Source: UBA6055 sp965214085 (GTDB lineage: Bacteria > Chloroflexota > Anaerolineae > Aggregatilineales > Phototrophicaceae). From it: a stretch of 64,000 bases of DNA. The stretch spans positions 2,232,001 to 2,296,000 of the forward strand of contig OZ243937.1 in assembly GCA_965214085.1 (NCBI GenBank), in the 5' to 3' direction. Below the pieces are notes generated by a model. That model ran no database searches. It saw only the letters and a list, made by a program, of their open reading frames with translations, and had not been told where the DNA came from. Shown in pieces: positions 25,694 through 34,480 of the stretch; position 1 is the stretch's first letter; every line of letters begins with the position of its first letter. The position numbers were made by a program, and so were the translations under genes.

Positions 25694-26461
25694 GTGCCTA
25701 TTCCGCTCACTGGAGACCGGTCGTTGAGCAACCCATTTCTGAGCATTGTGATTCCAGCGCACAATGAAGCCAGCCGCTTGCCGCCCAGCCTGGAGCGGAT
25801 CAACTGTTTCCTGGAACAACAGGATTTCTCGGCCGAGGTCATCATCGTCGAGAATGGCAGCCAGGACCGGACCTACGAAATTGCGCAGGCGGCGGCGCGC
25901 GAATCCGACCGAATCCGCGTGATTCAGTCGCCGGACGGCTTACGCGGCAAAGGCCTGGCGGTCAAACAAGGTATGCTGGCGGCGACGGGCGATTGGCGCT
26001 TCATTTGTGACGCTGACTTATCCATGCGGATTGACGATCTGGCCGGATTCTTGCCGCCTGAGACTACTGGCTACGACATCGTCATCGCCAGCCGGGAAGC
26101 GCCGGGCGCGCTGCGCGTGGACGAGCCGGAGTATCGACACATCATGGGCCGGGTCGCCACCTTCATCATCAAGCTGGCGGCGATTAAGGACTACGAAGAC
26201 ACGCAGTGCGGCTTCAAGCTCTTCAGCGCCGATGTGGCGGAAGATTTGTTCCAGGTCCAGCGCATGAATGGCATCGGCTTTGACGTCGAGCTGCTGTATA
26301 TCGCCAAAAAGCGCGGTTATCTGGTCAAAGAGCTGCCCATTACCTGGTACTACGACCCCTATTCCACCATGCGCCTTTGGGACGACTCGGTCATGCTGCT
26401 GCGCGAAATCTGGGAGATACGCCGGAATTGGCGTCAGGGACTTTATGAGCCGCCCAAATAA
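25694..26461 (+). CDS. Glycosyltransferase family 2, dolichyl-phosphate-glucosyltransferase-like
   Basis: 255 aa from GTG 25694, or 245 aa from TTG 25724, which has GGAG eight bases upstream; the latter may be the true start. LSIVIPAHNEASRLPPSLERI, VIIVENGSQDRTYEIA, FICDADLSMRIDDLAGF (DxD as D-A-D) and DTQCGFKLF follow the DPG/ALG5-like GT2 branch that charges a polyprenyl phosphate with a sugar. No C-terminal membrane helices. The end overlaps rnhB by 17 bases. Confidence 0.86.
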   Translation: MPIPLTGDRSLSNPFLSIVIPAHNEASRLPPSLERINCFLEQQDFSAEVIIVENGSQDRTYEIAQAAARESDRIRVIQSPDGLRGKGLAVKQGMLAATGDWRFICDADLSMRIDDLAGFLPPETTGYDIVIASREAPGALRVDEPEYRHIMGRVATFIIKLAAIKDYEDTQCGFKLFSADVAEDLFQVQRMNGIGFDVELLYIAKKRGYLVKELPITWYYDPYSTMRLWDDSVMLLREIWEIRRNWRQGLYEPPK

Positions 26462-27110
26462 GCGGCGCCAAACGGCAAGCCTCAGCCACGAACGCCACTA
26501 CCTGCGCGCCGGCTGCCGCAGCATCGTCGGCATTGACGAGGTGGGGCGCGGTCCCTTGGCTGGCCCGGTGGTCGCGGCGGCGGTCGCCCTGCCACTGGAA
26601 CGGAACGATCTCAGCCGCCTGCTGCGTGGCGCGCGCGACAGCAAAGCGATGAGCCCGGCGCAGCGCGAAGCAGTCGACAGCGCCATCAAGGAGATAGCCG
26701 TGGCTTGGGGCATCGGCTGCAGCGCGGCTGAGGAGATCGACTGCCTAGGCATAATCTCAGCGACCAAAGCAGCCATGCAGCGCGCCCTCGAGCAGGCGCT
26801 GGCAAAGGGAAATTTCCAGCCGGATTGCCTGTTCCTGGACTACATGCTCTGGCCCGAGCGCCGCGATATCCCGCAAGTCAGCATGGTTAACGGCGACAAG
26901 CTCTCGCTGAGCATCGCCTGCGCCAGCGTCATCGCCAAAGTCTGGCGCGACGAGCGCATGCGTGAGCTGGACGCCCATTACCCGCAATATGGATTTGCCC
27001 AGCACAAGGGTTACGGGACCGCCGCCCATCGCCGCGCCCTGCGCCGCTATGGTCCTTGTACCGAGCACCGGCGGTCCTACGAGCCGGTCCGAAACGCTAT
27101 CAGGACCTGA
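26445..27110 (+). CDS. rnhB: Ribonuclease HII
   Basis: 221 aa from ATG 26445 with AGGGA just upstream. Signature GIDEVGRGPLAGPVVAAAVAL (D-E-x-G-R-G, residues ~27-48), RDSKAMSPAQRE, FLDYM and NGDKLSLSIACASVIAKVWRDERM with YGFAQHKGYGT give the complete RNase HII set. Cuts RNA in RNA-DNA hybrids and at single ribonucleotides in DNA. It overlaps the preceding glycosyltransferase gene by 17 bases and so is co-expressed with the polysaccharide cluster, an odd place for it. Confidence 0.94.
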   Translation: MSRPNKRRQTASLSHERHYLRAGCRSIVGIDEVGRGPLAGPVVAAAVALPLERNDLSRLLRGARDSKAMSPAQREAVDSAIKEIAVAWGIGCSAAEEIDCLGIISATKAAMQRALEQALAKGNFQPDCLFLDYMLWPERRDIPQVSMVNGDKLSLSIACASVIAKVWRDERMRELDAHYPQYGFAQHKGYGTAAHRRALRRYGPCTEHRRSYEPVRNAIRT

Positions 27111-27163
27111 AGCCCGACGCGCATTCGTGGTATCATCAGCGAAAAATTCTCGGAGAAACTCGA

Positions 27164-28309
27164 TTGAAGCTCGCGCTGGTACACGACTGGCTAAACCAAA
27201 TCGGCGGCGCGGAAGATGTGCTGGATACACTCGCGCGCCTTTACCCAGCAAGCCCGATTTATACCAGCATCTACGCGCGGCAGACCATGCCCGAACATTA
27301 CCGCAACTGGGATATCCGCACGCTCTGGACCGACAAGCTGCCGCAGATCCGACGGCGACACCAGATGTACCTGCCGCTCTATCCCTTGGCTTGGCACAAC
27401 TTTCGGTTATCCGACTACGATGTCGTCTTGAGCAACAAGAGCGGCTTCTGCCACGGCTTTCAATTTGACTCGCGCGCGCTGCACATTTGTTACTGCCTGG
27501 CGCCCACGCGCTATGTCTGGCAATTGGACAATTACCTGGCTGGCGAGGCACTGCCGCCCGTTGCCACTTGGCTGATTAAACCTCTGGTCAGCCTGCTCCG
27601 CTCTTGGGATTACGCGGCCGCCCAGCGTGTGACTCACTTCGTGGCGATCAGCAGCGCCATCAAAGCGCGCATCCGCCGCTTCTACAATCGCGACTCCGAG
27701 GTGATTTTCCCGCCTGTTAATACCCAGCGCTTTCAGCCGGTCCCGCGGGACGCTGTCGAAGACTACTACTTGATTGTCTCGCGATTAGCGCCCTACAAAC
27801 GTATCGACCTGGCAGTTCGCGCCGCCAGCGAATTGGGCTTGCCGCTCAAGATCGCCGGCGCTGGCCGAGACCTCGAACGCCTGCGCGCGCTTGCGGGAGA
27901 CAATGTAGAGTTTCTGGGCTACGTCGCCGATGACGCCTTGCCCCAACTGATGGCCAAGTGCAAGGCGCTGCTGTTCCCGGGCCTGGAAGACTTCGGCATC
28001 GCGCCGGTGCAGGCGCAGGCCGCCGGCAGGCCGGTCATTGCCTTTCGAGGCGGCGGCGCGCTGGACACGGTTGTGCCGGCGGAAACTGGCGAGTTCTTCA
28101 AACAGGCTACTGCAGACGCTCTCAAGTCAGTATGGCTGCGCTTTGAGGCCGACGCTTACGATCCCGAGACCATACGCCGTCACGCGCTGCGATTCGACAC
28201 GGCACTCTTCCGCGAGCGCATCAGCGCTTATGTCGAGCAGGCCTGGCAAGCACAGCAACAGCGACGCAACTTTACTTACCAAGACCCCGTCGTAGCAGTG
28301 GAGAGATGA
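27164..28309 (+). CDS. Glycosyltransferase family 4 (GT-B fold)
   Basis: 381 aa from TTG 27164, supported by GGAG eight bases upstream; the frame continues to 27056 but that part overlaps rnhB and breaks the GT-B start KLALVHDWLNQIGGAEDVL. Donor-site region YLIVSRLAPYKRIDLAVRAASELGLPLKIAGAG and FPGLEDFGIAPVQAQAAGRPVIAFRGGGALDTV (E-x7-E) are clear. Resembles mannosyltransferases of capsule and exopolysaccharide clusters. Overlaps the next gene by four bases. Confidence 0.89.
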   Translation: MKLALVHDWLNQIGGAEDVLDTLARLYPASPIYTSIYARQTMPEHYRNWDIRTLWTDKLPQIRRRHQMYLPLYPLAWHNFRLSDYDVVLSNKSGFCHGFQFDSRALHICYCLAPTRYVWQLDNYLAGEALPPVATWLIKPLVSLLRSWDYAAAQRVTHFVAISSAIKARIRRFYNRDSEVIFPPVNTQRFQPVPRDAVEDYYLIVSRLAPYKRIDLAVRAASELGLPLKIAGAGRDLERLRALAGDNVEFLGYVADDALPQLMAKCKALLFPGLEDFGIAPVQAQAAGRPVIAFRGGGALDTVVPAETGEFFKQATADALKSVWLRFEADAYDPETIRRHALRFDTALFRERISAYVEQAWQAQQQRRNFTYQDPVVAVER

Positions 28310-28992
28310 GCAGCATGGGATTCGCAGAAGTCTTTCGACTTATTCTTAGGCGCTGGTGGCTGATCGTATTGCCAGTCGCGCTGGCATCCGTCATAGCCAT
28401 TCCCGAATTTAGTCGCAGCTCAAGCGCGGGCCAGAGCGGTTACATCGCCCAGCTCACTTACAGCGCCGCGCAGACTTTTAACCTTCCGGAACGGGATGGC
28501 GATTACACCGATATTTGGCTGGCTTCCGAGTATACGGTCGACGCCATGACCGATTGGGTGCGCAGCTCCAGCTTTCGCGAGGAAATCCAGAGCCAGCTTG
28601 CCGAGCCCGATACGCCCCTGGACAGCTTGCATGTCGCGGCTGATAACGTCCGCAATGTCGGCGCCATCTACTTCAGCCACCAAAACGGCGAAGCGCTGCG
28701 TGCGATAGTCGATGCCGCCACGCTGGCGTTGACGACGCGCAGCCAGGCGTATTTCCCGCAACTGGGCGGCGATTCGGCACAGGTGACGATCCTGGATCAA
28801 GCCACCGTAACAGCAGGCCCAACGCCGCTGACCAACCGCTTCGCGCCATTGATGCAGCTGGGCATCGCCTTCCTGATCGGTCTGGCGCTGGCCTTCGTCG
28901 CCGAATACCTTGACCAGACCATTTATCACCAGGACGATTTGCGCCGCATGGGCATTCCCGTTCTGGGCAGCGTGCCGCGTGATCGAGCATGA
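28306..28992 (+). CDS. Wzz/YveK-like polysaccharide chain-length determinant protein
   Basis: 228 aa. Two helices, about residues 17-33 (WWLIVLPVALASVIAIP) and 182-202 (LMQLGIAFLIGLALAFVAEYL), frame an extracytoplasmic segment; the sequence after helix 2 (LDQTIYHQDDLRRMGIPVLGSVPRD) is the typical Wzz/Wzc tail that meets the CpsD-type ATPase. Shorter than most Wzc proteins. The likely partner ATPase is at 20829. Start ATGA overlaps the previous stop. Confidence 0.82.
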   Translation: MSSMGFAEVFRLILRRWWLIVLPVALASVIAIPEFSRSSSAGQSGYIAQLTYSAAQTFNLPERDGDYTDIWLASEYTVDAMTDWVRSSSFREEIQSQLAEPDTPLDSLHVAADNVRNVGAIYFSHQNGEALRAIVDAATLALTTRSQAYFPQLGGDSAQVTILDQATVTAGPTPLTNRFAPLMQLGIAFLIGLALAFVAEYLDQTIYHQDDLRRMGIPVLGSVPRDRA

Positions 28993-29765
28993 CCATGCCT
29001 GAGGCTTTCGACCTAAGCGGGCGCGTGGCCATTGTAACCGGCGCCTCGCGCGGGATTGGCAAAGCTATCGCCAAAACGTTTGCGCTGGCCGGCGCCAACG
29101 TTGTGTTGTCCAGCCGCAAGCAAGCGGCGCTTGACGAAGCTGCGCAGGAGATTTGCGCGGCGGGCGGGGAAGCTGTTGGCATCGCGGCGCATAATGGCGA
29201 CAAACAAGCGCTCCAGCACTTGGCAGCAGCAACGGCAGAGCGCTACGGCCGGCTGGATATCCTGGTCAACAACGCGGCCGCCAACCCACATTTCGGCATG
29301 ATCCTGGAAGCCGATGACAGCTATTGGCGCAAGACCATTGACGTCAACTTGATGGGCAACGTCTGGCTGACGCAGGCGGCGGTCAAGCGGATGCGCGCGG
29401 GCGGCGGCGGTAAGATCATCAACCTGGCCTCCATCGTCGGCTTGAATCCGGGGCGCTATCAAGGCATCTACAGCGTCACCAAGGCCGGGCTCATCAGCTT
29501 GACCAAGACGCTGGCGGCCGAATTGGGACCGGACAATATCCAGGTGAACGCCATCGCGCCGGGCTTGGTGAAAACGAAGTTTGCGCAGGCGCTGTGGGGG
29601 GATGAAGATCTGTTGGCGCAGGTCCTGGCGCGGACGCCCGCGGGCCGCATCGGCCAGCCCGACGACATGACAGGGATAGCGCTTTTCCTGGCGTCATCGG
29701 CTTCCGACTATACAACCGGGGCCGTCTTTGTGCTCGACGGCGGCGTCACTGCCAATTCAATTTGA
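28989..29765 (+). CDS. SDR family oxidoreductase
   Basis: 258 aa. Classical SDR: TGASRGIGKAIAKTF (residues ~18-32), NNAAANPHFG, catalytic S in NLASIVGL and YSVTKAGL (Y-x-x-x-K), and the tail YTTGAVFVLDGG. Closest in style to DHRS4-type/3-oxoacyl-ACP reductase-like enzymes. ATG at 28989 overlaps the Wzz gene stop; a second ATG two codons on is possible. Substrate unknown; being in the cluster does not prove a sugar substrate. Confidence 0.87.
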   Translation: MTMPEAFDLSGRVAIVTGASRGIGKAIAKTFALAGANVVLSSRKQAALDEAAQEICAAGGEAVGIAAHNGDKQALQHLAAATAERYGRLDILVNNAAANPHFGMILEADDSYWRKTIDVNLMGNVWLTQAAVKRMRAGGGGKIINLASIVGLNPGRYQGIYSVTKAGLISLTKTLAAELGPDNIQVNAIAPGLVKTKFAQALWGDEDLLAQVLARTPAGRIGQPDDMTGIALFLASSASDYTTGAVFVLDGGVTANSI

Positions 29766-29771
29766 AACGCC

Positions 29772-30329
29772 TTAACGGGCGGACTCGTCGGCTAATTCCG
29801 TCTCAGCGTCGTCGGCGCCGGCCCACTCGTCTTGGGCATCGTCCGCGGATTCAGGCTCCGCTGAGAGCGCCCCGTCGGCATCGGCAAGCGCAAGCTCGCG
29901 CTCGGCGCTGTCCTCGCCGGAGGCAGCCGAATGCCCCACCATGGTGATTTTCCCGTCGATAAAGGCGCCTTCTTCGGTGGTCAAGGCTGCGGCGCTGATA
30001 TCGCCCCAGATGCGGCCGGTCCGCAGCAGCTGCACCTTATTGCCGGTGACATTGCCACGCACAGTGCCGGCGATGGAAACGTTGCGCGCGTTGATGTCGG
30101 CGCAGATATCAGCCGCTTCGCCAACCAGGATATTGCCGCTGATTTCCAGCGAACCACTGAATTGGCCATCCATGCGCACGTTGCCGGAACTGGCGAAGGC
30201 GCCTTCAAAATGCGTATTGGAGCCGATGACCGTATCAAAGCCCACTGGCCGCCCCGCTGGCACAGCCGAAACCGATTCCGGCGCTTCAACGTCTGACTGA
30301 CTGCGACGATTGGCAAAAAACGCGCTCAT
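29772..30329 (-). CDS. Bactofilin-family polymer-forming cytoskeletal protein
   Basis: 185 aa. Residues ~30-130 are the bactofilin beta-helix (TVIGSNTHFEGAFASSGNVRMDGQFSG...NARNVSIAGTVRGNVTGNKVQLLRTGRIWGDI). The C-terminal ~50 residues are acidic and disordered-looking. A GAGGGA precedes the ATG. Bactofilins form membrane-linked filaments involved in cell shape, stalks or surface polysaccharide organisation, which fits its place beside the polysaccharide cluster. Confidence 0.9.
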   Translation of the reverse strand: MSAFFANRRSQSDVEAPESVSAVPAGRPVGFDTVIGSNTHFEGAFASSGNVRMDGQFSGSLEISGNILVGEAADICADINARNVSIAGTVRGNVTGNKVQLLRTGRIWGDISAAALTTEEGAFIDGKITMVGHSAASGEDSAERELALADADGALSAEPESADDAQDEWAGADDAETELADESAR

Positions 30330-30416
30330 GTGATTCCCTCTTTGACTTGTCTCACCCGCAACTATACATTGCTATACTGCTAAACATTGTCTGGCTTCCG
30401 GCAAGGCACAGCCTGC

Positions 30417-31382
30417 TCAACCGAGCCGGGCTTCATGCAAGCGGAAATGCTCCAGTGCCGAAAGCTCGCGCACTTGCTCCGCGGCGCGGTAACTGCTGCG
30501 CACCAGCGGGCCGCTCTCCACCCACTTGAAGCCCATGTCCAAGCCCCGCTCGCGCAAGTGTTCAAACTCGTCCGGCGTATAATAGCGCTCAATCGGCAGG
30601 TGGCGTTTGCTGGGTTGCAAATATTGGCCCAGCGTCAAAATATCGACGCCGATGTTGACCAGATCGGCCATGGTGCCCAGCACTTCGTCAAGCGTCTCGC
30701 CTAGACCCAGCATGATGCCGCTCTTCGTCAGGACCAGCGCATCCATCTGCTTGGCATTCGCCAAGGTCGCCAGCGCCCACTCGTAGCGGTCTTGCGGCTG
30801 CACGCGTTTGAATAACCGCGGCACCGTCTCCACATTGTGGTTGAGAATCTCCGGTTGGGCATCCATCACGATCTTCAGCGCCAGTTCGCTGCCTTTGAAG
30901 TCCGGTATCAGTACTTCGATCGAACAGCCCGGCTGAAGCTGACGAATGCGGCGGATGACCATCGAAAACAAGGGCGCGCCGCCGTCGGGTCGGTCGTCAC
31001 GGTTGACGCTGGTGATCACGACATGCTGCAATCCCATCGCGCGAACGCTCTCGGCGATGCGGTTCGGCTCCTGCCAGTCGAGCGGGCTGGGCCGCCCGGT
31101 CTTGATATCACAGAAGCCGCAGCTGCGCGTGCAGGTATCGCCCATCATCAGGAAGGTCGCTGTACCTTTGCCCCAGCACTCGCCGAGGTTGGGGCACTGC
31201 GCCTCTTCACAAACCGTGTGCAGCGTCTTGCCGCGCATCAATTGGCGCACTTTCTCGTAGGTCTCGCCGCTGGGAGCGCGAACGCGAATCCAGGGCGGCC
31301 GGCGCCGCGGGCTCTTGGGGTCCGGCTGCCAATCCGCTGCGCTGCTTATCGGTATCCGATCCGGCTGAATCGTCTTGCTCAA
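30417..31382 (-). CDS. lipA: Lipoyl synthase
   Basis: 321 aa radical-SAM enzyme. Auxiliary cluster motif CEEAQCPNLGECW (residues ~59-71), radical-SAM motif CTRSCGFCDI (C-x3-C-x2-C) and the C-terminal RSSYRAAEQ with the conserved Ser ligand are present. Inserts two sulfurs into octanoyl groups of E2/H proteins. No lipB neighbour. Full length. Confidence 0.95.
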   Translation of the reverse strand: MSKTIQPDRIPISSAADWQPDPKSPRRRPPWIRVRAPSGETYEKVRQLMRGKTLHTVCEEAQCPNLGECWGKGTATFLMMGDTCTRSCGFCDIKTGRPSPLDWQEPNRIAESVRAMGLQHVVITSVNRDDRPDGGAPLFSMVIRRIRQLQPGCSIEVLIPDFKGSELALKIVMDAQPEILNHNVETVPRLFKRVQPQDRYEWALATLANAKQMDALVLTKSGIMLGLGETLDEVLGTMADLVNIGVDILTLGQYLQPSKRHLPIERYYTPDEFEHLRERGLDMGFKWVESGPLVRSSYRAAEQVRELSALEHFRLHEARLG

Positions 31383-31946
31383 AGCGTGGCTCCGTTGTTA
31401 TGCCTGGGCAAAGAAATCGGGACTCAATAATTGGATTATACAATAGCTTGTAAAGTCTCGACTATAGCGCGACTGGCTGGTAGTGTATCGAATTCAGTTG
31501 AAGTCAATTTCACCACAAAAACACAAAGGCACAAAGCACACAAAGGATATGGCATATTTCGATTGAGTTTCTCTGTGCTCTCAGTAGTCCAAGTTAGTCG
31601 TGCGAGAATTGCCACACCGTACCCCCACCCCTAAACCCCCTCCCCCATAAAGAGGTAGGGGGCTTAAACGCAGCATATTCGCGGCTTTTCTCACCTTCCC
31701 TCATTTTGGGGATGCCCGCCATAGAGATAGCGGGTAGGGGCCCGGGGATGGGGGTTGTAACGGCAAAGATTCTCATTACTAACTTGGAATTACTTCTGTG
31801 TCGCTGTGGTTAGATTTAAGTTCGTATAAGGTTCACAGTCTTCATATTCATTTCGAAGCGATTTCCTGCTGGCTTCGCAAAATTTCGGCCGCGCGTTTGC
31901 CTGTGTGTTATCCTAGGCTGCAGTGCCTATTGTCGAGAGTGCCGCG
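31383..31946. repeat. Gene-free stretch with two repeat-derived segments
   Basis: 31494-31585 (GAATTCAGTTGAAG ... TTTCGATTGAGTTTCTC, with CAAAGGCACAAAGCACACAAAGG) is the reverse complement of 61021-61104. 31660-31760, C/G-rich and including GGGGATGCCCGCCATAGAGA, recurs inverted and shorter at 62800-62860. Both are non-coding and look like worn interspersed repeats. Nothing else recognised; possible promoters for lipA (minus) and the ABC gene (plus) must lie at the edges. Confidence 0.6.
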
Positions 31947-33032
31947 ATGAGGACAGTCACGCTAAAGAATGTCAGCAAGACCTTTTACGACAACAGTCGC
32001 AAATTGACGCCTGTCTTGGCGATAAAAGATTTCAACTTGCAGATCGAAGATGGCGAGGCGGTCGTCCTACTTGGTCCATCGGGCTGTGGCAAGACGACGC
32101 TGCTGCGGCTGATTGCCGGCTTAGACCAGCCGGACACGGGCGAGATCTATTACAACGATGTGCCGCTGGAAGCCATAGCGATAGGTGATCGCGGCATCGG
32201 CATGGTATTCCAGAATTATGTGCTGATCCCGCATTGGGAGAGTCGCAAGACTGTCAGCTTCTTCCTGCGCCTGCGCAACCGCGAGGCCGAGGCGCCGGCC
32301 CATGTGAAGACCGTGGCCAAGATCACCGGCGTCGACATCGAGCGCCTCATGGGCCGCTTTCCCCGCAGCTTATCCGGCGGCGAAAAACAACGCGTGTCTA
32401 TCGCGCGCGCCTTCGCCCGTGACCTGGAGCTGCTGCTTTTTGACGAGCCCTTCGCTAATCTGGACGCCAAGTTCCGCGGCCAGGCACGGGTCGAGCTGAA
32501 GCGCCTGATTCAGGAGTTCAACGTTACTTTGGTTTATGTGACGCACGACCAGGTAGAAGCGCTGAGCATCGCCGACCGGATCGTCGTGCTTAACGCCGGG
32601 CGGATCATGCAAGCCGGGCCCTATGAAGCTTTGCATGATGATCCCGATAATTTGTTCGTGGCTGAATTCCTCGGTACGCCAACGATCAACACCTTCTGGG
32701 GGCGCGTACAAGACGGCGAATGGGACGGCAGCTACATGGGCAGAGCGCCCTTGCCCAGCCCTCGCCCGGACGGTACAGAAGTGATCGTCGGCATCCGCCC
32801 GGAACATATCAGTCTTTGCGCTGAGCAAGAAGGCATCCAGGCGATAGTCGACCGGGCGATTCCCTACTACGCCGAAAAATTCTTGCTGCTGGAAGTGTGG
32901 CTCAGAAAGCGGCGCTGGCGCATTCAAGTAGCGCTGGGCGAAGACCACTGCCCGGGCGATACTGTCCATTGCCGCCTGGACTGGCCGCGAGCGCTATTTT
33001 TCGACGCGCGCAGCGGCGCCCGAATCCGCTAA
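31947..33032 (+). CDS. MalK/UgpC-type ABC transporter ATP-binding protein
   Basis: 361 aa from ATG 31947 (a GTG at 31923 would add eight residues). Walker A GPSGCGKTT, signature LSGGEKQRV, Walker B LLLFDEPFANLD and switch THDQVEALS are intact. Residues ~240-361 form the TOBE-type regulatory domain (FLGTPTINTFWG..., VIVGIRPEHISL). Such ATPases normally drive sugar, glycerol-phosphate or metal importers, but no permease or binding protein is adjacent. It might serve several importers. Confidence 0.87.
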   Translation: MRTVTLKNVSKTFYDNSRKLTPVLAIKDFNLQIEDGEAVVLLGPSGCGKTTLLRLIAGLDQPDTGEIYYNDVPLEAIAIGDRGIGMVFQNYVLIPHWESRKTVSFFLRLRNREAEAPAHVKTVAKITGVDIERLMGRFPRSLSGGEKQRVSIARAFARDLELLLFDEPFANLDAKFRGQARVELKRLIQEFNVTLVYVTHDQVEALSIADRIVVLNAGRIMQAGPYEALHDDPDNLFVAEFLGTPTINTFWGRVQDGEWDGSYMGRAPLPSPRPDGTEVIVGIRPEHISLCAEQEGIQAIVDRAIPYYAEKFLLLEVWLRKRRWRIQVALGEDHCPGDTVHCRLDWPRALFFDARSGARIR

Positions 33033-33637
33033 TCGAAGGCGAGTTGGTCCTGCAGATTTTCCAATATCCGGGGCCCAATTCCCGCTACCTGGTCCAGGTC
33101 GTCCAGGTCGATGAATTCGCCAACCTGCTCGCGATACTCAATGATGCGCCGCGCCGTGACGGGGCCGACGCCCGGCAGCGTTTCCAACTCCTCTTGGGAT
33201 GCCGAATTGATATAAACGCGCCGGCCGCCGGAAGGCGTCGCCAGTTCAATAGCCGCGGCGCTGCCTGTGGACGCGGCGACGTGAATCTGGTCGCCGTCGC
33301 GGATTATAGCCGCCAGGTTCACCGCTGACCGGTTGGCGGCGTCGGTCAGGCCGCCGGCGGCTGCCAGCACGTCCTCTACGCGGCTGCCCCAAGGCAAAGT
33401 ATAGGTCTGCTCGGGATTCGCCACCGCGCCGGTAACATATACCTTGATGGGTCCGCGAGTCGGTGTTGGCACCGGGGTATCGGTCGGCTGCGGAGGCTGA
33501 ATGGAGATGCTGATTGTATTCTGCCTGCGCATTTCGTGTAGCAACAGCGCGCCAGACAAAGCCAATACAATCACCAGCATCAAGAAAACTACAACAGTCA
33601 ACCGCGAATCGAAATTGGACCCCATATCAGAGCGCAT
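33029..33637 (-). CDS. comEA: ComEA-like DNA-binding protein (SLBB + helix-hairpin-helix)
   Basis: 202 aa. N-terminal helix (VVVFLMLVIVLALSGALLL), a Thr/Pro linker (PTDTPVPTPTRG), an SLBB domain (IKVYVTGAVANPEQTYTLPWGSRVEDVLAAAGG) and a C-terminal double HhH (VYINSASQEELETLPGVGPVTARRIIEYRE...GIGPRILENL). This is the architecture of the ComEA receptor for DNA in competence. Start may be the ATG four codons in (MGSNFD). No comEC neighbour. Its 3' end overlaps the ABC gene by four bases. Confidence 0.88.
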   Translation of the reverse strand: MRSDMGSNFDSRLTVVVFLMLVIVLALSGALLLHEMRRQNTISISIQPPQPTDTPVPTPTRGPIKVYVTGAVANPEQTYTLPWGSRVEDVLAAAGGLTDAANRSAVNLAAIIRDGDQIHVAASTGSAAAIELATPSGGRRVYINSASQEELETLPGVGPVTARRIIEYREQVGEFIDLDDLDQVAGIGPRILENLQDQLAFD

Positions 33638-33696
33638 CCATGCGCGTGAATTCTAGGCTGGCGGGCGCTTCCGGACTGCGTCGCGCCGCTGAGGGC

Positions 33697-34248
33697 TTAC
33701 TCGTCCACCCACACGGGTAAATGCCCCAAGGCGACGATGTCATGCCAACGGGCGCGATCGCCCTCGGTAAAGATGGCTGTTTCCGCCACGACATTGGCGC
33801 CGGCTTTGTCCATTATCAGGCGCATGCCCTGCAGCGTGCTGCCGGTGGAAATCACGTCATCCAAGATGGCGACGCGCCTGCCGGCGACCAGGCGGCGGTC
33901 TTTCTGGTCCAGGAATAGCGTTTGCGGCTCGCCCGTCGTTATGCTCAGCGTCTCGCTCTGCAGCGCCTCCCCCATGTAGGGTTTGTGCGACTTGCGCAGG
34001 ACGACATAGGGCAATTGCATAAGGGTGCTAAGCGCATGCGCCAGCGGAATGGACTTGGCCTCGGCGGTGACCAGCACATCAATGCGTTTGTCGACCAAAG
34101 CCTGCGCTAATTCCGCGCTGGCCGCGTTGACAAATTCGTAATCGCCCAGGATATTCAGAATCGCAATCTTGACCCCGGGCTTGATCTCCATCAGCGGCAG
34201 CTTACGCTGGATGCCGGCCACCTCGACAGGAAAGAATTCGTCCGCCAT
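33697..34248 (-). CDS. Phosphoribosyltransferase (adenine/xanthine type)
   Basis: 183 aa. PRPP motif VAILDDVISTGSTLQGM (residues ~128-144) and VLVTAEAKSIPLAHALS match type I PRTases near Apt and Xpt. Longer N-terminus than minimal Apt. Salvages a purine base with PRPP; adenine is the likeliest substrate, which cannot be proven from motifs. Preceded by a TATAAT promoter at 34286-34291. Confidence 0.83.
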   Translation of the reverse strand: MADEFFPVEVAGIQRKLPLMEIKPGVKIAILNILGDYEFVNAASAELAQALVDKRIDVLVTAEAKSIPLAHALSTLMQLPYVVLRKSHKPYMGEALQSETLSITTGEPQTLFLDQKDRRLVAGRRVAILDDVISTGSTLQGMRLIMDKAGANVVAETAIFTEGDRARWHDIVALGHLPVWVDE

Positions 34249-34285
34249 CGCGAGTCCTTCTTGCTTACGCTAGTCACGTTGCTGG

Positions 34286-34291
34286 ATTATA
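34286..34291 (-). promoter_or_regulatory. -10 element of the phosphoribosyltransferase promoter
   Basis: TATAAT on the minus strand (context GCGTTATAATCC), 38 bases before the ATG at 34248. Confidence 0.5.
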
Positions 34292-34340
34292 ACGCGTGTC
34301 CTGGACGCATAAAACATTGACTTGCCCTTCAAGGAGACAG

Positions 34341-34415
34341 TGTAGGGGCGTGCCTTTGCTCGCCCTTCGAAGTGGCAGAAGACGATTGCGGACGACTTGA
34401 TAAGTCGCCCCTACA
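34341..34415. repeat. Small inverted-repeat unit TGTAGGGGCG...CGCCCCTACA (75 bp)
   Basis: Exact 10-base terminal inverted repeats at 34341-34350 and 34406-34415. The same ends delimit the unit nested inside 19296-19539 (19382-19485), and the right end is intact in 57313-57556 (57493-57502). Non-coding. Confidence 0.7.
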
Positions 34416-34480
34416 GTTGTCGACATGATTTCGCTAGGAATCAGGCGGGTCCAAAAATACGAGACACAAGGCGCGGACAT

